Under the pieces are notes generated by a model. That model searched no databases. It saw only the letters and a list, made by a program, of their open reading frames with translations, and was not told where the DNA came from. Below are positions 50,361 to 59,409 of a stretch of DNA of 64,000 bases, piece by piece. The translations under genes and the position numbers were made by a program. Position 1 is the first letter of the stretch. Each line of letters begins with the position of its first letter. The stretch comes from Nostoc sp. C052 (lineage in GTDB: Bacteria; Cyanobacteriota; Cyanobacteriia; Cyanobacteriales; Nostocaceae), in the NCBI RefSeq assembly GCF_013393905.1, contig NZ_CP040272.1, positions 6,010,001 through 6,074,000 of the forward strand, written 5' to 3'.

Positions 50361-51916
50361 TAGCTACCTGGTTGCTGACTAACCTGGGCAGTCTGTAAGC
50401 CTCGCACTAACTGGCTGAGGGCGCTTTGTAATTCCACGCCTGGGTCAGTAGCAACCCACCCATCTTGTGTTAGGTGACGGACTTCAAAGTGCAAGTGAGG
50501 CCCTGTGGAAGCTCCGGTGCTGCCAACTAGCCCGATGACAGTTCCAGGCTGTACCCATTGACCAGGTTTCACAAGGATTTCTGACATGTGGCCGTAGAGA
50601 GTTTGTTCAGCGGATTTGTGATTTAGGATAACAGTTAAACCATAACCGCCCATCCAATCAGCAGTTTCTACTTGACCAGCCGCCGCCGCCAAAACTGGTG
50701 TTCCTGTGGGCGCACCCAAGTCTGTACCAGCGTGGAAGCGTTGGTTTCCTGTAATTGGATGAACTCGCCAACCAAACAAAGAAGTAATGGGAGCAGGAAT
50801 AGACAAGGGATACATCATTCCCGTACCACTATAGGCGACTCGCCCCATAGAAGGGATTTGTGGCAATACTGATGCCAGTGAGAAGTCGTAAGCTACGTTG
50901 CTGGGGCGGGGTGCAATATTACCATCTGCCATTGGTGGAGGTAAAGTACCACCACTCGGCGCAATGGGAGTTGCACTAACTGTTGTGGGGCTGAACTCGC
51001 CAGGATTCGGGATAAACCGATTCGGGCGAAATGCGCTCTTGGTGTCACCAGTAGAACCACTTTGAGCAGCACGCCATCTGCTGGTGTTGCCAGTAGTTGC
51101 AACCTGCCGCACGGGTGAAACTACTGGTAATTGGGCATTTTCACTTCTTCTGAGCCAAGTAGGTGCTGCTTTACCATTAGAATCAGCTACACTCCTTTCG
51201 GGTGCTTTGGCACAAACGCCGCCTAATACGCTTTGCCCTGAAGGTAAAATGGCTCGGCAGCCACTAGAGCGTTCTGTGAGAATTACGGAGTTTGGTGCTT
51301 GATAAGTACCTGTAGCACCACTGTCATAACTATTAGGATCGATATAGGCGTTATTATAATCCTTGGTTTTCCCCGCAGTTGCACTGACAGGGCTGTTTGA
51401 GTTATTTGATGGTTGAGCAACTTCTGGGAGTTTTTCAGGTAAAGAGCGGGCGGGGGTATTGGGTTTTTCTTGCCTTACCCTTACAGGAGTCACCTGGGAG
51501 GCTTCTACTTTGGGCTTTGACTGTCTAGTAATTACAACAGGTTCAGCAGCTTCGATTTTGGGTGTAGACTGCCTAACTGGCTCTTTTGATTGAGCAACCT
51601 CTGGTTTGCCTAGTCTCTGTTTAAGTCTGGCTCGCCGTTGAGAAAATTCTGGTTGCCCTTGAGTGGCTTCCGGTACAACAGCCTGTTTTTTGACTGGATT
51701 TATAACTGCTGTTGGTTGAGAACTTTCAACAGTGGGAACGATGTTGTCTATTTGTGTTTCCGTTTGGGCAAACACAAAGCCGCCGCTAAGGAGGCTGAGG
51801 CTACTCAGCCAACAGAGGCTCTGGGCTGGTAGTGTTGAGGCAAAACGTTTTTTTGTCAGACCTTGCTGCCATAAGTAATGCAAACTATCAGGGGCAGAAT
51901 TTTTGCGCTGCGTCAT
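50360..51916 (-). CDS. M23-family metallopeptidase with a long N-terminal region
   Basis: 518 residues. A signal-like segment (residues 25-50, STLPAQSLCWLSSLSLLSGG) is followed by 300 residues rich in Pro, Ser, Gln and Thr with several imperfect repeats (QSKPKVEAS, QSTPKIEAA, TPVRVRQEKPN). The C-terminal peptidase domain has RFHAGTDLGAPTGTPVLAAA (Zn-binding His and Asp), EQTLYGHMSEILVKPGQWVQ and STGPHLHFEVRHLTQDGW. It should act on peptidoglycan in the periplasm, with the long region as a spacer. It differs from the peptidase at 31451 in its N-terminus. Confidence 0.9.
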   Translation of the reverse strand: MTQRKNSAPDSLHYLWQQGLTKKRFASTLPAQSLCWLSSLSLLSGGFVFAQTETQIDNIVPTVESSQPTAVINPVKKQAVVPEATQGQPEFSQRRARLKQRLGKPEVAQSKEPVRQSTPKIEAAEPVVITRQSKPKVEASQVTPVRVRQEKPNTPARSLPEKLPEVAQPSNNSNSPVSATAGKTKDYNNAYIDPNSYDSGATGTYQAPNSVILTERSSGCRAILPSGQSVLGGVCAKAPERSVADSNGKAAPTWLRRSENAQLPVVSPVRQVATTGNTSRWRAAQSGSTGDTKSAFRPNRFIPNPGEFSPTTVSATPIAPSGGTLPPPMADGNIAPRPSNVAYDFSLASVLPQIPSMGRVAYSGTGMMYPLSIPAPITSLFGWRVHPITGNQRFHAGTDLGAPTGTPVLAAAAGQVETADWMGGYGLTVILNHKSAEQTLYGHMSEILVKPGQWVQPGTVIGLVGSTGASTGPHLHFEVRHLTQDGWVATDPGVELQSALSQLVRGLQTAQVSQQPGS

Positions 51917-52006
51917 TTGTTCTCTCAGTTGTGTGTAATTAGCCTAAAGAGATGATGCTAGTGGTTTGTCTTGCCCAAAGAGCGAAATTTTGAACAAACC
52001 TCAAAT

Positions 52007-52828
52007 TTAAATGGAAGATTTATGGTACCCCAAACTGATTGTACCGGGTTCAATATAAATTTCCGGTGTAATTAGTTCCTTTGTATCATGTGTTTCTAAA
52101 TCAACTCGTAAATTTCCTTGAGATGTCACTCCAACTACTGTACCTGAAAGATTATTGACGTACACGCGATCGCCCATGTTTGTAAGCAAATCTAGATAGC
52201 GAGACAAGATTATGCTTATTCCTTCTTGTTCTAGGCACTCCATACCGGATTCTATTCCCAGCAGGACTTTAGAGGTTAACATTTCCAGACAAGAGATTGG
52301 TCTGAAATTTTGGGATGCTTGCCACGATTCCAGATTGATTCCAGTTTCGGGTACTGGGTTTATCCAGTTAATACCAACACCAATTACTGCTTGGGTGATT
52401 TGTCCTTTGTTTACTTTGGTTTCTGTCAAAATGCCGCCGAGTTTGCGACCATTTAGCACTAAATCGTTGGGCCATTTTATCCCAACATCTATGCCGAGTT
52501 GGCGCAATTGAGACGCAATTCCCCAAGCAGTAGCGAAAGTTAGCTGATAGCTGTCAGTAGCTTCTATTTTGTGGTCGAAAGAAATTGCCACGGAAACATA
52601 TAATCCGCCAATCGGAGAAATCCACTGACGGCCCCATTGTCCCCGCCCAGCAGATTGTACAGTTGCGATTACTACTGTTCCTGAAATAGCCCCTTGGTTG
52701 AGTAAGTCCCAGAGGGTTTGATTGGTTGAGGAGACGCTTTCAAAAAAGTGAAGGGAAAATGGTAAATATGTATGCTTACGCCCTGCTTCTTGCAAGGCTA
52801 ATTCCAAGTTTTGCAGATTAAATCCCAC
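52007..52828 (-). CDS. birA: Biotin--[acetyl-CoA-carboxylase] ligase, BirA type without a regulator domain
   Basis: 273 residues from a GTG at 52828. The ligase core carries GRGQWGRQWISPIGGLYVSV (the biotinyl-AMP loop, GRGRxGRxW type), GIKWPNDLVLNGRKLGGILT (with the catalytic lysine) and GVGINWIN. There is no N-terminal helix-turn-helix, so it is a plain ligase that attaches biotin to the acetyl-CoA carboxylase carrier and cannot act as a repressor. It is divergent from pgeF, 60 bases apart, so the two may share a promoter region. Confidence 0.9.
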   Translation of the reverse strand: MGFNLQNLELALQEAGRKHTYLPFSLHFFESVSSTNQTLWDLLNQGAISGTVVIATVQSAGRGQWGRQWISPIGGLYVSVAISFDHKIEATDSYQLTFATAWGIASQLRQLGIDVGIKWPNDLVLNGRKLGGILTETKVNKGQITQAVIGVGINWINPVPETGINLESWQASQNFRPISCLEMLTSKVLLGIESGMECLEQEGISIILSRYLDLLTNMGDRVYVNNLSGTVVGVTSQGNLRVDLETHDTKELITPEIYIEPGTISLGYHKSSI

Positions 52829-52888
52829 AGCAGTTAACCCAAATTCCGTTGTTCAAGTTAGCATTGATTTGTTTAGGTTTGGTTCAAG

Positions 52889-53674
52889 ATGCACACTTGG
52901 CACTGGCGCAATTGGGAAGGACTACCCTATCTAACTTGTAGTCTTTTGGAACGTTGGCATCACGGCTTTTTTACCCAGCAGTTCTGGCCGCGATCGCCAC
53001 AAGTTATCACAGAGGTATTGCAACCAGAGGCATCAGTCTATCGCTTAAAGCAGGTTCATGGCAATACTGTTCTCACCCCTCAAGAGGTTGAAAGCTTTTT
53101 AAGCTCTGCTGAGGAGGATTTAGCATCGGCGGATGGTTTAATGAGCGAGCAGCCTCTACAAGCTGTTTGGGTCGCTAGCGCAGATTGTACACCCATATTG
53201 ATTGGGGATGTGCAATCTGGACGGGTGGCAGCATTACACGCAGGTTGGCGGGGAACTGCGAAGAAGATTGTGCCCCAAGCGATCGCTCGATTACAATCTC
53301 AAGGCAGTAAACTTGATGATTTACGTATTGCAATGGGCCCTGCGATCGCTGGTGAGGTTTACCAAGTCTCCATTGAAGTAGCTGCCGAAATTGGGGAAAG
53401 CATTATATCACATAATAGCCAAGAAAAAATTCTTACTGCATTATATGAGCTACCAAATTCACCTTTACTAGAAGACCCCGATCCCGGAAAGGTAAGGCTA
53501 GATGTGCGGCGAGTGAATACCTTACAACTGGAAAATTTGGGAATTAGTGCAGAACAAATTGCGATCGCACCTTATTGTACTTTCCAAACACCAGAGCATT
53601 TCTTTTCTTACCGCCGGGAGAAAGAGAAAAAAGTTCAGTGGTCAGGGATTGTTAGTGGCAAAAGGAGTCAGTAG
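52889..53674 (+). CDS. pgeF: Peptidoglycan editing factor PgeF (YfiH/laccase-domain family)
   Basis: 261 residues. The family signatures are present: RLKQVHGNTVLT (first metal-site histidine), ASADCTPILIGD, VAALHAGWRGTAKKIVPQAI (the H-A-G-W-R-G motif) and CTFQTPEHFFSYRREKEKKV at the C-terminus. These proteins bind copper or zinc; in E. coli YfiH removes wrong amino acids from peptidoglycan precursors, while plant and other members have purine nucleoside phosphorylase or oxidase activity. Ordinary length and start. Confidence 0.9.
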   Translation: MHTWHWRNWEGLPYLTCSLLERWHHGFFTQQFWPRSPQVITEVLQPEASVYRLKQVHGNTVLTPQEVESFLSSAEEDLASADGLMSEQPLQAVWVASADCTPILIGDVQSGRVAALHAGWRGTAKKIVPQAIARLQSQGSKLDDLRIAMGPAIAGEVYQVSIEVAAEIGESIISHNSQEKILTALYELPNSPLLEDPDPGKVRLDVRRVNTLQLENLGISAEQIAIAPYCTFQTPEHFFSYRREKEKKVQWSGIVSGKRSQ

Positions 53675-53886
53675 CATTCAAATGTGTTTTGGCTGATAGA
53701 GCGATCGCTTTATCAGCTTGGATTCAACATGATTCAATATAATTTGCCATGTTGTGGATCAAAAATACGACATTTTAACTGATGACAGAGATACTGAGTT
53801 TGCAACGGTTTAAAGCAGCAAAACGGATTCAAATTTAAGGAGGGTTAGGGATAATCAAGCCTTAACCCAAGCGTATTTGCAGATAA

Positions 53887-55383
53887 TTAACTGCGGTTAT
53901 CTATCTGAGCGCGTTGCAAACTTCCAGAGAAGTCAACATAGACACTTTTCCATTCTGTGAAAACGTCCATTGCTGTAGTTCCAGCCTCGCGGTGTCCGTT
54001 ACCGGTTTGTTTCACACCCCCAAAGGGCAAGTGTACCTCTGCGCCAATGGTGGGGCCGTTAATATAGGTGATACCTGCTTCGATGTCGCGCATGGCAGTA
54101 AAAGCCCGATTGATATCGCGCGTGTAAACTGAAGAAGAAAGACCATAATTGCTATCGTTGAGAATTGCGATCGCATCCTCAAAGGAGCTAACCTCAATCA
54201 ATACCACTACTGGCCCAAATATCTCTTCACGAGCAACTCGCATATCAGGAGTTACATCATCCAAAATAGTTGGTTGAAAGAAGTAACCGTTTTTTAATGA
54301 GCCTTCACTAGCAATTTCTCCACCAATTAAAACCTTTGCCCCTTCCTCACGAGCGATATCTAAATATTTGCTCACCTGTTGGAGTTGCTTTTCATTTACT
54401 ATTGGGCCAATATCTGTATCTGGTTCACTGCCAGCACCCAAGCGTAATTTACTGGTACGCTCATAAAGCATCGCAGTAAATTTTTCCTTGATATCACGAT
54501 GCAAAATTAGGCGGCTGGTAGCCGTACAGCGTTGACCGGTTGTTCCAAATGCTCCCCACACAGCACCATCGAGAGCAAGTTCTAAATCGGCATCTTCCAT
54601 CACCACTTGAGCGTTTTTACCACCCATTTCCAAACAGACACGCTTGTGAGTGCGTCCGCAAGTTGCACCGACAAAAGCACCTGTTTCTGAAGAACCAGTA
54701 AACGACACCAAATCTACATTAGGATGCTCAACTAAAGCTTTCCCCGCCTCCTCTCCCACACCATGCACCAAGTTAATTACTCCTGGTGGTAAACCTGCTT
54801 GTTGAAAAATTTCAATCAATTTAGTTGCACAGGCGGAAGTATCTTCGGCAGGTTTGAGAATAACTGTATTGCCACAAACCAAGGCTGGCATAGCTTTCCA
54901 GCAAGGAATTGCCACCGGGAAATTCCAGGGAGTAATTAAGGCACAGACTCCGATGGGCATCCGTACAGTCATAGCGAATTTATTGGACATTTCCGAGGGT
55001 GTGGTTTGCCCAAATAATCGCCGTCCTTCGCCAGCACTGTAAAAGGCGCAGTCAATACCTTCTTGAACATCTCCTCTGGCTTCCGTCAAGGGTTTACCCA
55101 TTTCCCGACTGATTAATTGGGCCAGTTCTTCTTTATGCTGGAGTAATATTTCCCCGACACGAAAGATGTATTCTGCCCTCGCTGGGGCGGGGACTGTGCG
55201 CCAACTACGGTAGGCTTTACGGGCGGCGGCTACTGCTGTATCTACATCTTGAACTTGGGAACGGGGAAATGTGGCAACGACTTCGGTTTTGTCGGCAGGG
55301 TTGCGACTTTCTAGGGTTGCTTCCTCTTTGGCACTCAACCATTGACCGTCTATATAATTGCGACAAGATAGCGGAGTTGTCAT
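53887..55383 (-). CDS. NAD(P)-dependent aldehyde dehydrogenase
   Basis: 498 residues of the aldehyde dehydrogenase superfamily with complete sites: the Rossmann segment TPWNFPVAIPCWKAMPALVC, FTGSSETGAFVGATCG, the catalytic glutamate VCLEMGGKNAQVVMEDA (E about 259), and the nucleophilic cysteine FGTTGQRCTATSRLILHRD (C about 293). The C-terminus has EIFGPVVVLIEVSSFEDAI and PFGGVKQTGNGHREAG. By sequence pattern it resembles the large group that includes succinate-semialdehyde and alpha-aminoadipic-semialdehyde type enzymes; I cannot tell the substrate. Confidence 0.93.
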   Translation of the reverse strand: MTTPLSCRNYIDGQWLSAKEEATLESRNPADKTEVVATFPRSQVQDVDTAVAAARKAYRSWRTVPAPARAEYIFRVGEILLQHKEELAQLISREMGKPLTEARGDVQEGIDCAFYSAGEGRRLFGQTTPSEMSNKFAMTVRMPIGVCALITPWNFPVAIPCWKAMPALVCGNTVILKPAEDTSACATKLIEIFQQAGLPPGVINLVHGVGEEAGKALVEHPNVDLVSFTGSSETGAFVGATCGRTHKRVCLEMGGKNAQVVMEDADLELALDGAVWGAFGTTGQRCTATSRLILHRDIKEKFTAMLYERTSKLRLGAGSEPDTDIGPIVNEKQLQQVSKYLDIAREEGAKVLIGGEIASEGSLKNGYFFQPTILDDVTPDMRVAREEIFGPVVVLIEVSSFEDAIAILNDSNYGLSSSVYTRDINRAFTAMRDIEAGITYINGPTIGAEVHLPFGGVKQTGNGHREAGTTAMDVFTEWKSVYVDFSGSLQRAQIDNRS

Positions 55384-55492
55384 TTGGAAAATCTCCGATG
55401 ATCCACTGAAACTTGTGTATTAAGTTTGCTTGCTTTCTAGGTTATCCTCAAGTTTAGGAAATTGGCGCGATCGCCAAATATCGATATAAAAG

Positions 55493-56215
55493 TTAAGGCA
55501 CTAAGGCCAATACTCCTACCGGAGAACCAGAACCACCACGTAATCTTAGAGGTGCGATCGCTAGAGTAGTACCTTTAGGTGGCAGTTGATCCAAATTTGT
55601 CAGATTCTCTAACACAATGCGCGGTTTTTCCAATACCAAGCGGTTAATCGCAAAACTGTTATCCTGTCCAGGGTCCACGCCATGAGTATCAATTCCTACC
55701 CCAATTATTTGCCGTTCATCCAGTAAAAATTGAGTGGCATCGCTGCCAAATCCTGGAAAGTGGGGAATCCCTTGAGCATCATGATTGAGGAATGCACTTT
55801 TATCAAACCACTTTTTTTCCCAACCAGTATTCAGTAAAACTAGGCAGCCAGAAGAAATTTCACCGTGTTCTTCTTCCCAAGCCAAAACATCAGCAATAGT
55901 CAGGGCATAATCAGAATTATCCGCTGTGGCTTGGCAAATATTTATGACCACCGCAGGTACAACTAAAGACTGGGCGGGGTATTGGTCAATTCCCAGAGCA
56001 GAACTATGAAAACTGTTAGGAGCGTTGATATGGGTAGCGCTATGCTCCCCCAAGGAGAAACGCCGCAGGTAATAGCCATCATTATTTAGTTCAGCCACAG
56101 TTTCAAACTCTACTGTGGGATCTCCAGACCATTGGGGAATATCTACGTCAATTACATGACTTAGGTGGATAACGCGCGTGTAGGTGATACTATTTTGACT
56201 TTGGGGTTGTATCAT
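55493..56215 (-). CDS. Cyclase-family (kynurenine formamidase-like) metal-dependent hydrolase
   Basis: 240 residues. The family marks are the start SHVIDVDIPQWSGDPTVEFE, the metal motif LGEHSATHINAPNSFHSS (equivalent of H-x-G-T-H-x-D-x-P, here H-S-A-T-H-I-N-A-P with Asn at the usual Asp), AIVLLNTGWEKKW-like GCLVLLNTGWEKKW, and GVGIDTHGVDPGQDNSFAIN. Members hydrolyse N-formylkynurenine or similar amides and lactones. The Asn in place of the metal-binding Asp is worth noting. It lies downstream of no clear partner. Confidence 0.85.
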   Translation of the reverse strand: MIQPQSQNSITYTRVIHLSHVIDVDIPQWSGDPTVEFETVAELNNDGYYLRRFSLGEHSATHINAPNSFHSSALGIDQYPAQSLVVPAVVINICQATADNSDYALTIADVLAWEEEHGEISSGCLVLLNTGWEKKWFDKSAFLNHDAQGIPHFPGFGSDATQFLLDERQIIGVGIDTHGVDPGQDNSFAINRLVLEKPRIVLENLTNLDQLPPKGTTLAIAPLRLRGGSGSPVGVLALVP

Positions 56216-56410
56216 CCCAGCCTTCTATTCTATTTGTACTCAGGGATTTTTTTTAATCAGGTGCGATGCTTGGTTTGGGCTACACCTACGCAAAGATATT
56301 ACTACAATTAGAACGTTTTTAAATCGATTTTACTGTCCCTATACTAAGGAATGTGGATTAAATAAGATGCAAAACTTCATCCTGTCTCTAGCTTTCTTCT
56401 CCTTTAAAAC
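56216..56410. other. AT-rich gap, no gene seen
   Basis: Upstream region of the cyclase-family gene (minus). It includes a degenerate 'gcgatgcttggtttgggctac' near 56263. No gene. Confidence 0.4.
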
Positions 56411-56491
56411 TAGACATCTCCAGAAATTAAATATGCTTTATCCAAAACCCTTGTAGAGATGTAGCAGTGCTACGTCTCTACATTTTTTTCA
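56411..56491. mobile_element. MITE-like element, partial inverted copy
   Basis: Starts TAGACATCTCC (56411-56421) and shares the inner sequence agaaattaaatatgc and the palindromic core gtagagatgtagcagtgc/tacgtctctac with the complete copy at 38186-38275, in opposite orientation. Its right end is altered (tcactcatatctc), and a stray 'gatgtctccga' follows at about 56508. Confidence 0.65.
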
Positions 56492-56595
56492 CTCATATCT
56501 CTATTGTGTGATGTCTCCGACAGGTGTAGCTGCGGCACAGAATTCAATATGCTTTTTCTCTAATTATTCTCAAAAAGGGGAGAATAAGAGTGAGC

Positions 56596-57957
56596 CTATG
56601 CGTAGGCTCCGCCCGTCGTAGACATTGCATGATTAATTGCTTCTTCTTGACCAACCAAAGATAAGTAAGGCTCTTTTAAATACTTACAAGCTGCGGCGAT
56701 CGCATCCTGGGCACTCACAGCCGTAATCAATTCTTGAAACTTGGTGTCAAAATCAATTCCTAAGCCTAAAATTTCATACCAGCCGTATATTTGAGCAATT
56801 TGCCCATTCGTTTGTTTACCTAAAGCGTACTGCCCCAGGATCTTGTTTTTAGCAGCTTGGAGTGCGCTTTCGGATACTTCGGTGGTAGACAATAAATCTA
56901 CTTCTGTACGCAGTCCTTCTAGAGCAGTACTGGTATTCTCCGGTGCTGTACCTATATAAACCACAAAGGACGCTGGAAATAGCCTTGTGGAGTAAAAGGC
57001 GGATACTTCGTAAGCCAAACCGCGTTTTTCTCGTAATTCGACAAACAAGCGGCTAGAAAGCCCATTTCCCAGGTAGGTACACAGCAATTTCAGTGGGGCG
57101 TAGTCAACAGAACTCACTGCTGTTCCTAAATAACCGAGCATCACGATTGATTGTTGTGTCTGTATTGGCTTTAGTCTTACCTGCGGTTCTATCTTAATCT
57201 CAGGTAAATTCAGTATTGGCAGTGCTTGGGCTGTAGCTTGCCAATCAGCAAAAACTTCTTCCACCAATGCCACTGCGTCTGTGGGTGTGACTCTACCAGC
57301 AATACTAATTACTATATTATCTGGACGGAAATAAGTTTGGTGATACTCCACTAAATCCTCACGAGTTAAGCGGCTCATCGTGGATTCATCTCCTAGCACT
57401 GACATCGAGTAGGGATGATTTTGGTACATTACTTGCCGCATTTGTTCAAAGGCGACATTGAACGGCTGCTCTTTTTGGGAACGAATATCTTGGAGTGCTA
57501 AACGCCGTTCTAGTTCTACTTGAGTTTCGGGAAAAGTTGGCGATCGCAAAATCCGCCCTGCCAATGTTAAAATTTCCGCAAAATCGGATGTTACCGTCTT
57601 GAAAGATAGCAAAAAATAATCAGTGCCAGCATCGGCACTCAAACTCGCCCCTACAGACTCGACTTTTTCGGCAATTTCTAAGCTAGAAAGTCCATCGCAT
57701 CCCTTTGTCATCACTGCTGAGAGCAAATGTGCCAACCCTGCTTGCTCCCGGTTTTCATTACAACTACCAGCACGCACAAAGATTCGCGCTGCAATAATGT
57801 CCGCAGCCGGATTTTCTGCCACCAGCACGACAATCCCATTGTTCAATACGGTGCGATGGATGGGCGATTTTTGCAGCAAGGTTGTCATTTGTCCTTTGTC
57901 CTTTGTCATTTGTCCTACCCTGCGGGAAGCCGCTGGCGCGTCTATGTTCTTGGTCAT
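56596..57957 (-). CDS. M16-family peptidase-like protein, inactive (HXXEH missing)
   Basis: 453 residues. The two-domain M16 fold is clear (LVEYHQTYFRPDNIVISIAG, RLFVELREKRGLAYEVSAFY, YIGTAPENTSTALEGLRTEV), but where the active partner has HFLEH this protein has HLLSAVMTKG, so it cannot bind zinc. It pairs with the active M16 gene 20 bases upstream, like the alpha and beta subunits of processing peptidases. The first 23 residues (MTKNIDAPAASRRVGQMTKD) are encoded by a 'tttgtca/tttgtcc' repeat; the ATG at 57888 (MTTLLQKSPIHRTV) may be the older start. The C-terminus MSTTGGAYA is encoded by another dispersed repeat. Confidence 0.88.
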   Translation of the reverse strand: MTKNIDAPAASRRVGQMTKDKGQMTTLLQKSPIHRTVLNNGIVVLVAENPAADIIAARIFVRAGSCNENREQAGLAHLLSAVMTKGCDGLSSLEIAEKVESVGASLSADAGTDYFLLSFKTVTSDFAEILTLAGRILRSPTFPETQVELERRLALQDIRSQKEQPFNVAFEQMRQVMYQNHPYSMSVLGDESTMSRLTREDLVEYHQTYFRPDNIVISIAGRVTPTDAVALVEEVFADWQATAQALPILNLPEIKIEPQVRLKPIQTQQSIVMLGYLGTAVSSVDYAPLKLLCTYLGNGLSSRLFVELREKRGLAYEVSAFYSTRLFPASFVVYIGTAPENTSTALEGLRTEVDLLSTTEVSESALQAAKNKILGQYALGKQTNGQIAQIYGWYEILGLGIDFDTKFQELITAVSAQDAIAAACKYLKEPYLSLVGQEEAINHAMSTTGGAYA

Positions 57958-57977
57958 TCGTCGCTAATGACTAATGA

Positions 57978-59243
57978 CTAACACGGTTTAAGTATAGTAA
58001 CCGCATAATTCTCCGGCGAGAGATACTGTTTAGCTAATTTTTGCAGTTCTTGGGCATCAAAAGACTGAATTTGCTGGGGATATGTCACAGCTAATTCAGC
58101 TTGGGCGATGGTATTGTAATACCCATAAAGCCCTGTCAGTTGATTTGGCGTTTCAGTAGAAAACGCGTACTCGTTACATAGCAGCCTACGTATCCGAGCA
58201 AGTTCTTGTTCGCTAATTCCTTTAGTCTGCAAATCATCTAAATGAGCGCAAATTAAGGACTCAACTTCTTCTAGATTTTCTGGTTCCAACCAGGCAGTAA
58301 TTGTAAATAAACTGGATTCCCGTTGTAGAGAAAAACTACTGCAAATTCCCTGTACCAATTGCGAATCTTCGCGCAAATCACGCACTAAACGCGAAGTCCG
58401 CCCTTCTGCCAATAATACTGACAACACATCTAAACCATAGCCAGTACGGATATCTTCTACTCCGGGTACTAGCCACGCCATCAACAATCGCGCTTGCTCT
58501 ATGCGTGGTAAACACAGTTCTTGACGGTGAATACCTGCTATGACTGGCTTTGCCACTTTCTCAAACTGCGGACAATTCGAGCGTTCAGCAAAATCAGCAA
58601 ATGAATGATTTACCATTTCCCAAGCTGGTTGCTGGGCTATACCTCCGGCAATTACCACCGTCATGTTTTCCGGCTGATAGTGGGCTTGGTGAAAACAGCG
58701 CATTGCTTCTGGTGACTGCTGCATCAGTTCTTGCTCCGTACCCAACACCGAACGTCCGTAAGGGTGATGTGGATAGATGCTTTGAATCAGCGCTTGAAAT
58801 CCTATCCAGTCGGAATCGTCCTGACAAGAGCGAATTTCCTCTAGTACCACATCCCGTTCGCGGCTAAATTCATCTTCTGGAATTGCTGCATTGAGCAGGA
58901 GTTCTCCCAAGTAGGGCAGGGTATCTTTTAAATAAGGGGCGGCTGTGGTGAGTGAATAATGAGCATAATCATAGCTTGTGGCTGCATTACTCACGCCACC
59001 CCGATTTTCAACTTTGGAATCGAACATCCCAGGGGGTAGCGTCGCCGTACCTTTAAAAATCATGTGTTCTAAAAAGTGCGCCATACCAAACCACGGTTTT
59101 GGCTCTAGGCTGGCTCCAGCACGCACCCAAACATCCGCCACAACTACGGGAGTGGTGGGAATTTCTTGATGAATAAAAGTTAAACCACTCTCTAGTCGGA
59201 AGACTGAGGCTGGAAATACGGTATTAGTTAGTTGTTTTAACAA
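57978..59243 (-). CDS. M16-family zinc peptidase, catalytic partner
   Basis: 421 residues. The zinc site HFLEHMIFKGTATLPPG (residues about 59-75) is intact, with the downstream glutamate in RERDVVLEEIRSCQDD. The C-terminal half follows the M16B fold (GLDVLSVLLAEGRTSRLVRD, SLFTITAWLEPENLEEVESL). Together with the inactive protein downstream it forms a two-gene pair of the bacterial insulinase/MPP type, which in other bacteria degrades peptides. Both genes are on one transcript with a 20-base gap. Substrate unknown. Confidence 0.92.
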   Translation of the reverse strand: MLKQLTNTVFPASVFRLESGLTFIHQEIPTTPVVVADVWVRAGASLEPKPWFGMAHFLEHMIFKGTATLPPGMFDSKVENRGGVSNAATSYDYAHYSLTTAAPYLKDTLPYLGELLLNAAIPEDEFSRERDVVLEEIRSCQDDSDWIGFQALIQSIYPHHPYGRSVLGTEQELMQQSPEAMRCFHQAHYQPENMTVVIAGGIAQQPAWEMVNHSFADFAERSNCPQFEKVAKPVIAGIHRQELCLPRIEQARLLMAWLVPGVEDIRTGYGLDVLSVLLAEGRTSRLVRDLREDSQLVQGICSSFSLQRESSLFTITAWLEPENLEEVESLICAHLDDLQTKGISEQELARIRRLLCNEYAFSTETPNQLTGLYGYYNTIAQAELAVTYPQQIQSFDAQELQKLAKQYLSPENYAVTILKPC

Positions 59244-59409
59244 TTTTTTGTAGTTTTAACCACAATTTGACGCAATTGTGTCATCTTAACTCTGAACGAT
59301 ACCTAATTTAGAATCAAATTATACAGATTTGCAGAATTATGCGATCGCTGTTCTCTGCACTACTGAAAAATTAGACGCGTTATGCTTTCAGAGGAAAATC
59401 GCGAATTAG

